A stretch of DNA of 64,000 nucleotides from Filimonas zeae (GTDB lineage Bacteria > Bacteroidota > Bacteroidia > Chitinophagales > Chitinophagaceae): the NCBI RefSeq assembly GCF_014641615.1, contig NZ_BMIB01000004.1:186001-250000 (forward strand). Direction: 5' to 3'. The position numbers were made by a program, and so were the translations under genes. This document shows positions 17,782-25,447 of the stretch, piece by piece. The notes beneath the pieces were generated by a model. The model saw only the letters and a program-made list of their open reading frames with translations. It searched no databases and had not been told where the DNA came from. Numbering within the stretch: position 1 is the stretch's first letter; each line of letters starts with the position of its first letter.

Positions 17782-19005
17782 TTAGTTAGCAGTATTCGCA
17801 TGTTTAGTATCTGAAGTCAACTCCAGCCCTACCATTTTAGCTGCTTTAACCAGCTTTTCCACCGCTTCTTCAATCTGGCTGAAGGTATGGGTAGCCATCA
17901 GCGAGAAACGAATCAGCGTATCTTCCGGTGGAACGGCAGGAGATACAATCGGGTTCACAAACACACCATCTTCCTGTAATAACTTGGTGATCATGAAAGT
18001 TTTATCATTATCACGGATATATATTGGCAGAATCGGGCTTTCTGTTCTTCCCAGATCAAAACCAGCTTCCTGCAGCATTTTTTTAGCGTAATCTGTGTTT
18101 TTCCACAGATTATCAATGTGATGTGGCTCGCTTTCAATTAAATCCAGCGCAGCAATAACACTTGCAGCAGAAGCAGGGGTAATACTGGCACTGAATACCA
18201 GTGAACGTGCTCTGTGTCTGATATAATCAATAGTATCGTAATCTCCGGCAATGAAACCACCCAATGAAGCCAGTGACTTACTGAAGGTTCCCATAATCAG
18301 GTCCACATGCTCGTTTAATCCGAAATGAGAAGCAGTACCTGCACCTTTTTCGCCAATAACACCCAAACCGTGTGCATCATCTACCATGATGTTACAACCG
18401 TATTTGGTAGCCAGACGAACAATTTCAGGAAGCTTTACAATATCCCCTTCCATGCTGAAGACACCGTCAACTGCAATCATTTTCACCACATTCTCAGGCA
18501 GCTGGGCAAGTTTATGCTCCAGATCAGCCATATCATTGTGGCGGTATTTAATTACTTTAGAAAAAGACAACCTGCAACCGTCAATGATAGAAGCATGGTC
18601 ATACTCATCCAATATAATATAGTCGTTACGACCGGTTACACAGCTTAAAACACCCAGATTTACCTGGAAACCCGTACTGAACACTGCCGCATCATCTTTT
18701 CCTACAAAACGGGCTAATCTTTTTTCGAGGGTTACATGAAGATCAAGAGTTCCGTTTAAAAACCTGGAACCGGCACAACCAGAGCCATATTTTTCTATCG
18801 CTTTCTGGCTGGCTTCTTTAATAGCAGGGTGATTAGTAAGACCTAAATAAGAATTGGAACCGAACATCAGTACCCTTTTCCCTTCAATCATTACCTCTGT
18901 ATCCTGCGCTGATTCAATCGGGCGGAAATAAGGATACAAGCCTTTTTCTTTAATCATTGCGGCGTCTTTAAACAACGCAATCTTTTCTTTTAGATTTTTC
19001 TGCAT
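17782..19005 (-). CDS. spt: Serine palmitoyltransferase
   Basis: 407 aa PLP enzyme of the alpha-oxoamine synthase family. It joins L-serine and palmitoyl-CoA to give 3-ketodihydrosphingosine, the committed step of sphingolipid synthesis. Lys243 in GTFSKSLASLGG is the PLP-binding residue; His137 (EYDHAS) stacks on the ring, and Asp209/His212 (MVDDAH) hold the cofactor. The sequence follows the known Sphingobacterium enzyme closely along its length, including the KGLYPYFR N-terminus and SPILPIYIRDN. It is soluble, as in other bacteria. The next operon makes inositol sphingolipids, which fits. A -7 box TATTTTTG lies at 19081-19088 on the minus strand, ~75 nt upstream. Confidence 0.94.
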   Translation of the reverse strand: MQKNLKEKIALFKDAAMIKEKGLYPYFRPIESAQDTEVMIEGKRVLMFGSNSYLGLTNHPAIKEASQKAIEKYGSGCAGSRFLNGTLDLHVTLEKRLARFVGKDDAAVFSTGFQVNLGVLSCVTGRNDYIILDEYDHASIIDGCRLSFSKVIKYRHNDMADLEHKLAQLPENVVKMIAVDGVFSMEGDIVKLPEIVRLATKYGCNIMVDDAHGLGVIGEKGAGTASHFGLNEHVDLIMGTFSKSLASLGGFIAGDYDTIDYIRHRARSLVFSASITPASAASVIAALDLIESEPHHIDNLWKNTDYAKKMLQEAGFDLGRTESPILPIYIRDNDKTFMITKLLQEDGVFVNPIVSPAVPPEDTLIRFSLMATHTFSQIEEAVEKLVKAAKMVGLELTSDTKHANTAN

Positions 19006-19080
19006 TTAGCCTGTATTTCAATATGTTGTAAAACGTTTACAGGGAACGAATTTATTTCAGTTTGGTCGGAGAACGAAAAA

Positions 19081-19088
19081 CAAAAATA
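19081..19088 (-). promoter_or_regulatory. -7 promoter box of the serine palmitoyltransferase gene
   Basis: TATTTTTG on the minus strand matches TAnnTTTG and would give a ~70-nt leader. A TTTG lies 15 nt upstream, shorter than the usual -33 spacing. Confidence 0.5.
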
Positions 19089-19189
19089 ACAGGATATTTA
19101 GAACAAAATGGCTATTTGTTCAAAAAAATTTAAAAAACGCCCGTTCTCAACATATTGCGAATGTTATATATTAATTAAGCTATTGTGTT

Positions 19190-19222
19190 TAAAAAAGAGG
19201 CGGCTGTAGAAACAACCGCCGT
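19190..19222 (-). terminator. Intrinsic terminator of the candidate structured RNA
   Basis: On the minus strand GGCGGTTGT and ACAGCCGCC pair around a TTCT loop and are followed by TCTTTTTT. It stands alone between the TetR gene and the palmitoyltransferase promoter, which implies that an RNA ends here. Confidence 0.75.
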
Positions 19223-19466
19223 GAAATTATAACCAAATCCAACTGTAGAAGTTTATAGTTTGGGCAGGCTTCCGCCTCCCTGACTCACATCTTGTTTAAT
19301 TTTTGTATTGATTATCCGGTACATCTTCCTCTTACATTCCTTGCTAACGTTGTTGCACTCAGCTAAGATGCACCGGACAACTTAAATCAATACCAATACT
19401 CATCCTTAATACCTTACATCCCTTCTTTCGATCTTATAACCCAACCTTATATCTCCAAATCTTAGA
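19190..19466 (-). ncRNA. Candidate structured RNA downstream of the TetR gene
   Basis: A non-coding unit of ~275 nt with promoter, folding potential and terminator. The minus-strand promoter has TTTG (19500-19503), a 22-nt spacer and TACGTTTG (19470-19477). A long-range helix joins 19305-19327 to 19365-19393: GTATTGATT/AATCAATAC, then TCCGGT/ACCGGA, then CATCTT/AAGATG, leaving a 37-nt apical region. A GGAA-loop hairpin follows at 19262-19280, and then the terminator. I checked for SRP RNA and tmRNA landmarks and found none. It could be a small regulatory RNA or a structured 3' end of the TetR transcript. Confidence 0.55.
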
Positions 19467-19503
19467 ACCCAAACGTATCCGGGTCTAAAAACATATCTAC
19501 AAA
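19463..19503 (-). promoter_or_regulatory. Promoter and overlapping palindrome of the candidate RNA
   Basis: TTTG - 22 nt - TACGTTTG on the minus strand fits the Bacteroidota -33/-7 promoter. The TTTG falls in the last codons of the TetR gene. The -7 box lies inside an imperfect palindrome, TAGAACCC (19463-19470) and GGGTCTA (19481-19487), which may be an operator. Confidence 0.5.
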
Positions 19504-20093
19504 TTTTTAATCCCGTTAAAGAGCACTTCCATATACCAATCAATCTGCGCCTCTAACTCTCCTAACCTGTTACCCAGTATAGCTGCAATTTCTACCCCGC
19601 GCTGGCTGCTTACCAATGTAAAAGCCAGCAGATCAAGCTCACTTTGCTTTAAACGGGAAAACTCTCCGGTAACCAACCCATACTGCAGAATGCTTTTTAC
19701 AATATCCGTTTCTACGCTGTCAAATCCCTTTCTGATATTGCGTTCAATTTCGTTACAGTTCTGCACTTCACGCACAACCGCCTGATAAAGAACGCTTATT
19801 TTGGAAATCTCGTTAAACTTCACACGAACATAGGCTTCCATTTTAGCGGTAGCAGTGGGTTGCAAGGCAACCGCATCCTGAATACGTTTAAAAATGGCAT
19901 CCTTTTCATGCTTCATTACCGCATCAAAAATCTCTTCCTTGCTTTTATAATAATAATAGAGGGTACTTTTTCCCTTGCCTACTGCACGCGCAATGTCCTC
20001 CATGGTGGTCTTATTCAGACCAAAATGACGGAAAAGCTTTCCTGCTTCCTGCAGCACTTCTGCTTTTATTATTTCATCTTTGGAGAGAAGCAT
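19497..20093 (-). CDS. TetR/AcrR-family transcriptional regulator
   Basis: 198 aa. The N-terminal helix-turn-helix is FRHFGLNKTTMEDIARAVG followed by GKGKSTLYYYYKSKEEIF, nearly the same as in the TetR protein at 9265. The C-terminal ligand domain is less conserved. Upstream there is a -7 box and, between it and the ATG, an imperfect palindrome TAGACCA-N11-TGGTCCA, suggesting self-repression. It sits directly upstream of the candidate RNA and the serine palmitoyltransferase gene and is divergent from a metalloprotease gene. Control of lipid genes is a reasonable guess without direct proof. Confidence 0.9.
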   Translation of the reverse strand: MLLSKDEIIKAEVLQEAGKLFRHFGLNKTTMEDIARAVGKGKSTLYYYYKSKEEIFDAVMKHEKDAIFKRIQDAVALQPTATAKMEAYVRVKFNEISKISVLYQAVVREVQNCNEIERNIRKGFDSVETDIVKSILQYGLVTGEFSRLKQSELDLLAFTLVSSQRGVEIAAILGNRLGELEAQIDWYMEVLFNGIKNL

Positions 20094-20100
20094 AAATTTT

Positions 20101-20131
20101 TAGACCAAAAAGGTTTTGTGGTCCAAAAGTA
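20101..20131 (-). promoter_or_regulatory. TetR-gene promoter with operator-like palindrome
   Basis: On the minus strand TACTTTTG (20124-20131) is an exact -7 box. Immediately downstream lies a 25-nt imperfect palindrome, TAGACCA (20101-20107) and TGGTCCA (20119-20125), ending 7 nt before the start codon. This is the expected place for an autoregulatory TetR operator. Confidence 0.55.
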
Positions 20132-20196
20132 AGAAGTTTTCACTCTACACCCAGCTTTTTTCTCATCTAAACTTTTTTTTAACACTTGCCGTTCAT

Positions 20197-20222
20197 GTAA
20201 AAGCCCTTTTACAAACGTGTAA
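20197..20222. promoter_or_regulatory. Overlapping inverted repeats before the metalloprotease gene
   Basis: GTAAAAG and CTTTTAC (20197-20203, 20206-20212) form one inverted repeat. TTTAC and GTAAA (20208-20212, 20218-20222) form a second that shares an arm. They lie 30-55 nt before the start codon and may be a protein-binding site or alternative leader hairpins. Confidence 0.35.
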
Positions 20223-20251
20223 ATGGAATAAATTCAGACAAACAATTGCTC

Positions 20252-22816
20252 ATGAAATATTTTCTACTGGTTTGCGGATTATCCGGCACTATGGCCATGG
20301 CCCAAACCAGCTCTCCCACAAAACCGGGTGAGCCTAAAGCAGATTCTACCAAACAGGCAAAAAAGCCCTCTATCAGTGAAAAAGTGAAAAGCAGCCAAAA
20401 AAAAACAGGGCTCTTCACACTTTACCAGGATACTGCCACCGGAAGTGTGCAGCTTTACGTGCGTCGCGATCAGCTGGGTAAAGAGTTTATTTATCAAAGC
20501 TTTTCTGTTAATGGCCCCACTTCCCTGTTTTTAAACCAGGGCATGCACCGGACAACCAGTGTGTTTAAAATTGAAAAAGCGTTTGATAAACTGGAAATAT
20601 CTGAGGTAAACACCAGTTTTTACTACAATAAAAACAATGCAGTCAGCAAAACGGCTAATGTAGACAAGCCTGAAGCAGTGGTAATTGCCGAGAAGATATC
20701 AGGTGAAGATTCTGTGGGATATCTTATTAATGCAGACGCGCTTTTTCTGAGCGACAAACTGGATGGTATTAAACCCGTTTTTCCACCCGGCCCCAGCACC
20801 ATGTATGTTTTTAACCTGGGCATGCTTAACGGGCAAAAAAGTAAATACCAACAAATCAGGTCTTTCCCCGATAATACAGATGTGGTGGTAGACCTGGCTT
20901 ATGATAACCCCAACAATATGGCTCCCAGTGGTGCAGACATTACCGATGGAAGATATGTACGGGTAAGAATGCAGCACAGCCTTATTGCCATGCCAGAGAA
21001 TCAGTTCCTTCCCCGCAGGGATGACCCCAGGGTGGGCTATTTTATGGAAGAGGTTACAGATTTAACCAGCATCAGCCCCGTACCTTATAAAGATGCCATC
21101 CACCGCTGGAACCTGCAAAAGAAAAATCCCGGTGCTGCATTAAGTGAGCCGGTAGAACCCATTACCTACTGGGTAGAAAACACAACGCCGGTGGAATATC
21201 GTCAGGCAATTGTAGAAGCAGGTTTGAAATGGAACGAAGCTTTTGAAAAAGCAGGTTTCAAAAATGCTATTCAGATGAAGATTATGCCCGACACAGCCAC
21301 CTGGGACCCTTCAGACATACATTATAATGTAATACGTTGGGTATCTTCTGCCCAACCTAACTATGGTGCTATCGGGCCCAGCTTTGTTAATCCTAAAACA
21401 GGTCAGATACTGGGAGCAGATATTACCGTAGAATGGTATTCCGGCAGCGCAACTCCTATTTTTGATGAACTGGTTAGCGCAGCGCCAGCGCCAGCGTTTC
21501 CGGTAGCAAGCCCTGAAACGACTCCTCATTCACACTTTACCTGCCAGCTGGCGCAGGAACTAAAAAACCAGTTCACTACCGGCCTTACTACGCTGGAAGC
21601 AGCGGGTGCAGGTGCAGAAGAAATAAAAGAGATGCACAGGCAGTTCCTTACTTATTTAATTATGCACGAAATGGGGCATACCCTGGGACTTAACCATAAC
21701 ATGAAGGCCAGCCAGATGCTCAGTCCGGCAGAATTGAATGATACCAGTATTACACGACGCATCGGCCTTATCGGCTCGGTGATGGACTATCCCGCTATTA
21801 ACATTGCGCTGGACAGAAGCAAGCAGGGCGACTACTATACTACCAAAGCCGGCCCTTACGATTTATGGGCTATTGAATATGGTTACACGCCGTTCAACAG
21901 CGAAAGCGAAGAAAAAAGAGGCCTGCACACCATTTTATCCCGCAGCACAGATCCTAAATTAACGTTTGGTAACGATGGGGATGATATGCGTGCGCCCGGT
22001 AAAGCAATGGACCCACGCGTAAACATCAACGATCTCAGCAGCGATGCTATTGGCTATGCGGAGGAACGTTTTCAGCTGGTAAATAACCTGATGGGAAAAA
22101 TTGTAGCCAAGTACAGCAAACCAGACCAGTCTTATGCTGAACTGAGAGCAAGATATAACACCCTGAATGCGCAACGTGCCAACATGATTGCCGCTGTAAG
22201 CAGATATATTGGCGGTGTATATGTTGACAGAAGTTTCCCCGACCAGAAATCGGCCAGCAAGCCTTTCACCCCTACGCCGGTTGCTACTCAAAAACGTGCT
22301 ATTGCCGTTTTAAACAAATACGTGTTTGCGCCTGATGCTTTTAGTGCAGACGCGCAGGTGTTTCCCTATCTGCAGTATCAGAGAAGAGGCTTTAACCAGC
22401 CCAACGCCGGTGAAGACTTTAAAATAACCAGTGTATTTTTAAATATTCAGGTAAATGGAGCCTTAGCCCACATACTAAGTACACCAACTATGCAGCGTAT
22501 TACCAACAGCCGGTTGTATGGCAACCAGTATAGCCTGGCTGATGTAATGACTGACCTTACTAAAGGCATTTTTGACGCGGATATGCAAACCAACGTAAAT
22601 GTTTACAGACAGTACCTGCAGAATGCATTTGTAAAAGGGTTGGTGCAAATATCTTCGGACAATTCTCCTGTGGATGATGTATCTAAAGCAGCTGCGAGAT
22701 TCACGCTGAAGAAAATAAAAACCAAACTGGGCTCAGCAGTATCTTCTAATGAAGAAACCAAGGCTCATCGAAACAACCTCGTTTTTCTTATAGACAATGC
22801 GCTTACAATTAAGTAG
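20252..22816 (+). CDS. Secreted zinc-dependent metalloprotease (DUF5117/DUF4953-type)
   Basis: 854 aa from ATG 20252, which follows the TTG that opens the frame. The signal peptide MKYFLLVCGLSGTMAMAQ marks an exported protein. A Lys-rich linker is followed by the large N-terminal region typical of DUF5118/DUF5117 proteins, then the metzincin zinc motif HEMGHTLGLNHN (His472, His476, His482; catalytic Glu473) and a downstream Met-turn-like SVMDYPA. Such proteases are common in Bacteroidota, where substrates are mostly unknown. No type IX C-terminal sorting domain is evident. It is a single gene closed by a strong terminator and divergent from the TetR gene. Confidence 0.9.
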   Translation: MKYFLLVCGLSGTMAMAQTSSPTKPGEPKADSTKQAKKPSISEKVKSSQKKTGLFTLYQDTATGSVQLYVRRDQLGKEFIYQSFSVNGPTSLFLNQGMHRTTSVFKIEKAFDKLEISEVNTSFYYNKNNAVSKTANVDKPEAVVIAEKISGEDSVGYLINADALFLSDKLDGIKPVFPPGPSTMYVFNLGMLNGQKSKYQQIRSFPDNTDVVVDLAYDNPNNMAPSGADITDGRYVRVRMQHSLIAMPENQFLPRRDDPRVGYFMEEVTDLTSISPVPYKDAIHRWNLQKKNPGAALSEPVEPITYWVENTTPVEYRQAIVEAGLKWNEAFEKAGFKNAIQMKIMPDTATWDPSDIHYNVIRWVSSAQPNYGAIGPSFVNPKTGQILGADITVEWYSGSATPIFDELVSAAPAPAFPVASPETTPHSHFTCQLAQELKNQFTTGLTTLEAAGAGAEEIKEMHRQFLTYLIMHEMGHTLGLNHNMKASQMLSPAELNDTSITRRIGLIGSVMDYPAINIALDRSKQGDYYTTKAGPYDLWAIEYGYTPFNSESEEKRGLHTILSRSTDPKLTFGNDGDDMRAPGKAMDPRVNINDLSSDAIGYAEERFQLVNNLMGKIVAKYSKPDQSYAELRARYNTLNAQRANMIAAVSRYIGGVYVDRSFPDQKSASKPFTPTPVATQKRAIAVLNKYVFAPDAFSADAQVFPYLQYQRRGFNQPNAGEDFKITSVFLNIQVNGALAHILSTPTMQRITNSRLYGNQYSLADVMTDLTKGIFDADMQTNVNVYRQYLQNAFVKGLVQISSDNSPVDDVSKAAARFTLKKIKTKLGSAVSSNEETKAHRNNLVFLIDNALTIK

Positions 22817-22823
22817 TAAAATT

Positions 22824-22860
22824 AAAAGAGGGTTTCTGATACAGAAACCCTCTTTTTTTG
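22824..22860 (+). terminator. Strong terminator after the metalloprotease gene
   Basis: The arms AGAGGGTTTCTG and AGAAACCCTCT surround a short ATAC loop and are followed by seven T. The hairpin starts ~10 nt after the stop codon. Confidence 0.9.
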
Positions 22861-23188
22861 CCTATAAAAGAAAAAGCCCCTCTGTAGAAACAAAAGGGCG
22901 TCTTCGATTGCTTGCCATATGAAAATTCTTGAAATATCTTATTTCTGTTACTTACAGGGTGCAAATGTATAAACTACACAACTCCTACTGCTCCGCACTA
23001 CGTTAAGTAAATAATAATTTAAGCTGAGGAAAGGTACCCGTTCGTATTTTGAGACTACAAATATCAAATCACTCGCTCTATGACACAAAATAAACGCTTT
23101 TAGAGATATAAACAATGATATATTTTTTAATTTAATACATCAAAATTAGCCTCTTAAAATACTGAGCCACTATAAAACGAATTGATTT
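22861..23188. other. Intergenic stretch with a minus-strand terminator and an isolated promoter box
   Basis: No gene is seen. On the minus strand a -7 box TACATTTG (22962-22969) stands ~60 nt before a terminator (22870-22899), so a very short RNA or simply a long 3' end of the aminotransferase transcript is possible. The only open frame between them is 18 codons with no supporting signal. Confidence 0.4.
22870..22899 (-). terminator. Minus-strand terminator downstream of the aminotransferase
   Basis: On the minus strand GCCCTTTTGT pairs, with G-U pairs, to ACAGAGGGGC around TTCT and is followed by TTTTTC. Its loop region TTGTTTCTACAG is the same as that of the terminator at 19190. Confidence 0.6.
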
Positions 23189-24391
23189 TTAAGCAATTAA
23201 AGCTACATAGGCCTCCAGAGCTTTTTCAAGGCAGTCCATAGCAGAACTTATATCATTTTCATTTAATACATATGCTAATCGTACTTCCTGCTTTCCCAAA
23301 CCCGCTGTTCCATAAAAACCGGTAGCAGGTGCCAGCATCACTGTTCGATTATTATAGTTAAATTCTTCCAGCAGCCATTGACAAAACTTATCTGCATCAT
23401 CAATAGGCAGTTTGGCCATCGCATAAAACGCTCCGCCCGGGTTAGGACAGAATACACCTGGCATGGCGTTTAATCTTTTCACCAGCAAATCGCGACGCGA
23501 CTGATACAATGCTTTTGTAGCATCAAAATAGTCAGCAGGCAAATCTACTGCTGCCTCACCTGCAATCTGCGCAAAGCTGGGAGGGCTTAATCTGGCTTGT
23601 GCAAATTTCATTGCAGCCTGTATCAGCTCATTGTTCCTCGTAACAAAAGCGCCAATCCGGCCTCCACAAGCGCTATAGCGCTTACTAATAGTATCTACCA
23701 GAACAATATTATCGTCTACTCCTTCCAGCTGCATGGCACTGAAGTGGGTACCAGTGTAACAAAACTCGCGGTAGGCTTCATCAGAAAATAAATACAGATT
23801 ATGACGGAGAATAATCTCTTTCAGTACCTCCATTTCTTCCCTGCTATATAAATACCCGGTTGGATTATTGGGGTTACAGATAATAATAGCTTTGGTGCGT
23901 GGCGTAATAGCTTTTTCAAATTCAGCTATCGGAGGCAGGGCAAAACCATCTTCAATAGATGCAGTAATAGGCACCACTTTAACACCGGCTTCTACAGCAA
24001 AACCATTGTAGTTGGCATAAAACGGCTCGGGAATAATTACCTCGTCACCCGCGTCAAGGCAGGCCATAAAAGCAAATAAAATAGCCTCCGACCCTCCGGT
24101 GGTTACTATAATCTGGTTGTGATTTACATTCACACCTACCTGGCTGTAATATTGAACCAGTTTTTTGCGATAGCTTTCGTTACCGGCGCTATGGCTGTAT
24201 TCCAGTATTTTAAAATCTGAATGCCGCACCGCATCCAGTACCGTTTTTGGTGTTTCAATATCCGGTTGCCCGATATTAAGATGAAAAACTTTTACCCCTC
24301 TTTTCTTTGCAGCGTCTGCAAAAGGTACCAGTTTTCTAATAGGAGACGCAGGCATTTCCTGTCCTCGTTTGCTAATACTTAAGTGTGCCAT
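23189..24391 (-). CDS. Class I/II PLP-dependent aminotransferase
   Basis: 400 aa, the usual length of AspC-like fold-type I aminotransferases. Visible landmarks are TTGGSEAILFAFMA near the PLP phosphate site, NPNNPTGYLYS with the conserved Asn that contacts the ring, SDEAYREF, and the Schiff-base Lys in DTISKRYSACGGRIG. It probably transfers an amino group between an amino acid and a 2-oxoacid; aspartate or a broad set of substrates is likely but not shown. It is soluble, and no pathway genes adjoin it. Confidence 0.88.
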   Translation of the reverse strand: MAHLSISKRGQEMPASPIRKLVPFADAAKKRGVKVFHLNIGQPDIETPKTVLDAVRHSDFKILEYSHSAGNESYRKKLVQYYSQVGVNVNHNQIIVTTGGSEAILFAFMACLDAGDEVIIPEPFYANYNGFAVEAGVKVVPITASIEDGFALPPIAEFEKAITPRTKAIIICNPNNPTGYLYSREEMEVLKEIILRHNLYLFSDEAYREFCYTGTHFSAMQLEGVDDNIVLVDTISKRYSACGGRIGAFVTRNNELIQAAMKFAQARLSPPSFAQIAGEAAVDLPADYFDATKALYQSRRDLLVKRLNAMPGVFCPNPGGAFYAMAKLPIDDADKFCQWLLEEFNYNNRTVMLAPATGFYGTAGLGKQEVRLAYVLNENDISSAMDCLEKALEAYVALIA

Positions 24392-24464
24392 GGCGCAAAC
24401 CTACGCGAATCGCCTAATTTATCAAACGTTTGTATAGATCATTTTAGCCAAACCAGTCACAAAA

Positions 24465-24496
24465 AAAGCGGGAAACAGCTGCCTGTTTCCCGCTTT
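24465..24496 (-). terminator. Terminator after the DUF1573 gene pair
   Basis: The 14-bp arms AAAGCGGGAAACAG and CTGTTTCCCGCTTT surround a 4-nt loop. A T-run follows on the minus strand, 26 nt past the downstream DUF1573 stop codon. Confidence 0.85.
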
Positions 24497-24522
24497 ACTT
24501 AATTATATATAACTCTTAAGTC

Positions 24523-24906
24523 TTATTTACTTTTCTTAGGAACCACTTCACCGTCAATAGTTAACAGGAAAGGCTGTTGAACACTTGCTACTTTAACGTG
24601 TACATTCTTGGTAAACTTACCAGGGCTGGCAGCGTTATAGGTAACTTTAATAGCACCGGTTTGTCCTTTTAAGATAGGAGTTTTAGGATATTCCGGAGTG
24701 GTGCAGCCGCACTCTGCAGTTGCAGTTTCAATAATTACCGGTTTATCGCTGGTGTTAGTAAAGCTAAAAGTAGTGGTAACAGGAATGCTTTGAGGAACCT
24801 GACCAAAAGAATGTTTGGTAGCCTCAAATTTAACCGGAGTTTCAGGAGCTTGCGCAAAAACATTGATACCAATCAGGAAACTCGCCAGGAATAACAACTT
24901 TTTCAT
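24523..24906 (-). CDS. DUF1573 domain secreted protein
   Basis: 127 aa. A signal peptide (MKKLLFLASFLIGINVFAQ) precedes one DUF1573 immunoglobulin-like beta sandwich with the family pattern HSFGQVPQ ... FTNTSDKPVII and ECGCTTPEYPK. Proteins of this type are exported and widespread in Bacteroidota with no settled function; the fold resembles ASPM/SPD-2/Hydin adhesive modules. It follows another DUF1573 gene by 6 nt and shares its promoter. Confidence 0.88.
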   Translation of the reverse strand: MKKLLFLASFLIGINVFAQAPETPVKFEATKHSFGQVPQSIPVTTTFSFTNTSDKPVIIETATAECGCTTPEYPKTPILKGQTGAIKVTYNAASPGKFTKNVHVKVASVQQPFLLTIDGEVVPKKSK

Positions 24907-24912
24907 AAATCT

Positions 24913-25344
24913 CTATTTGGTTTTATTTGGGGTATTTTGTACTGTTTCTTTAAATGTATCACCATGAAACTTAAGCTGCTGGCTTAGGCCGCCGGAGAAA
25001 AACACGGTAACATATTTTTCAAAATGACCGTCGGTATAACCATTAAAGCCTAATGTAATTTTAAAGCTCTGCCCGGCAGCATAAGGCCCGGCCTGCCATT
25101 TTGGAGTAGTACAGCCACATTGCGTTTGTACATTCTCTATTTTAACAGAGTCTTTGCTGATATTAGTCATAACAACATCAAACTCAACGGGTTTTCCATA
25201 AGGAATTTTGCCCAGATCGTGATCTGTTTCCTTAAAATTGAGCACCCGGGTTATATCAGGAGCCTGAGTAGATGCAGATGGGTTCTGTGCTTTTACGCTG
25301 CTAAAAGCCAAAAAAGCTGCCACACAAAAGACAAATCTTCTCAT
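24913..25344 (-). CDS. DUF1573 domain secreted protein (first of a pair)
   Basis: 143 aa from ATG 25344 (MRRFVFCVAAFLAFSSVKAQ). I reject the longer frame to 25395 because an exact -7 box lies inside it, giving a ~17-nt leader for the shorter start. After the signal peptide is one DUF1573 domain with DHDLGKIPYGKPV and TQCGCTTPKW, parallel to its neighbour, so the pair looks like an old tandem duplication. Function is unknown. Confidence 0.87.
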   Translation of the reverse strand: MRRFVFCVAAFLAFSSVKAQNPSASTQAPDITRVLNFKETDHDLGKIPYGKPVEFDVVMTNISKDSVKIENVQTQCGCTTPKWQAGPYAAGQSFKITLGFNGYTDGHFEKYVTVFFSGGLSQQLKFHGDTFKETVQNTPNKTK

Positions 25345-25367
25345 ATATGAGCAAATTTTATTTTTTA

Positions 25368-25375
25368 CAAAGATA
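25368..25375 (-). promoter_or_regulatory. -7 promoter box of the DUF1573 pair
   Basis: TATCTTTG on the minus strand matches TAnnTTTG exactly and lies 23 nt before the start codon at 25344. It decides between two possible starts. Confidence 0.6.
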
Positions 25376-25435
25376 AAGTTAGAGATAAACTTCATTCATT
25401 TGCACAAGATGTTACAATTTAGTTGATTGTTAATT

Positions 25436-25443
25436 TATTTTTG
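25436..25443 (+). promoter_or_regulatory. -7 promoter box 4 nt before a start codon
   Basis: TATTTTTG matches TAnnTTTG. The ATG at 25448 follows after only four bases, so the transcript would begin at or next to the start codon. Confidence 0.5.
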
Positions 25444-25447
25444 CTGC

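Noticed and set aside
19253..19324. 23-codon minus-strand frame ending GGGSLPKL inside the candidate RNA
   Set aside because: It has no ribosome site and no known precursor-peptide pattern or modification genes, and its start overlaps the long-range helix; a coding role is not supported.
19190..19466. SRP RNA or tmRNA
   Set aside because: The GGAA-loop hairpin prompted the idea, but the conserved SRP helix 8 strands and any tRNA-like tmRNA ends are missing.
25345..25395. Upstream start for the first DUF1573 gene
   Set aside because: The -7 promoter box lies within this stretch, so it is probably not translated.
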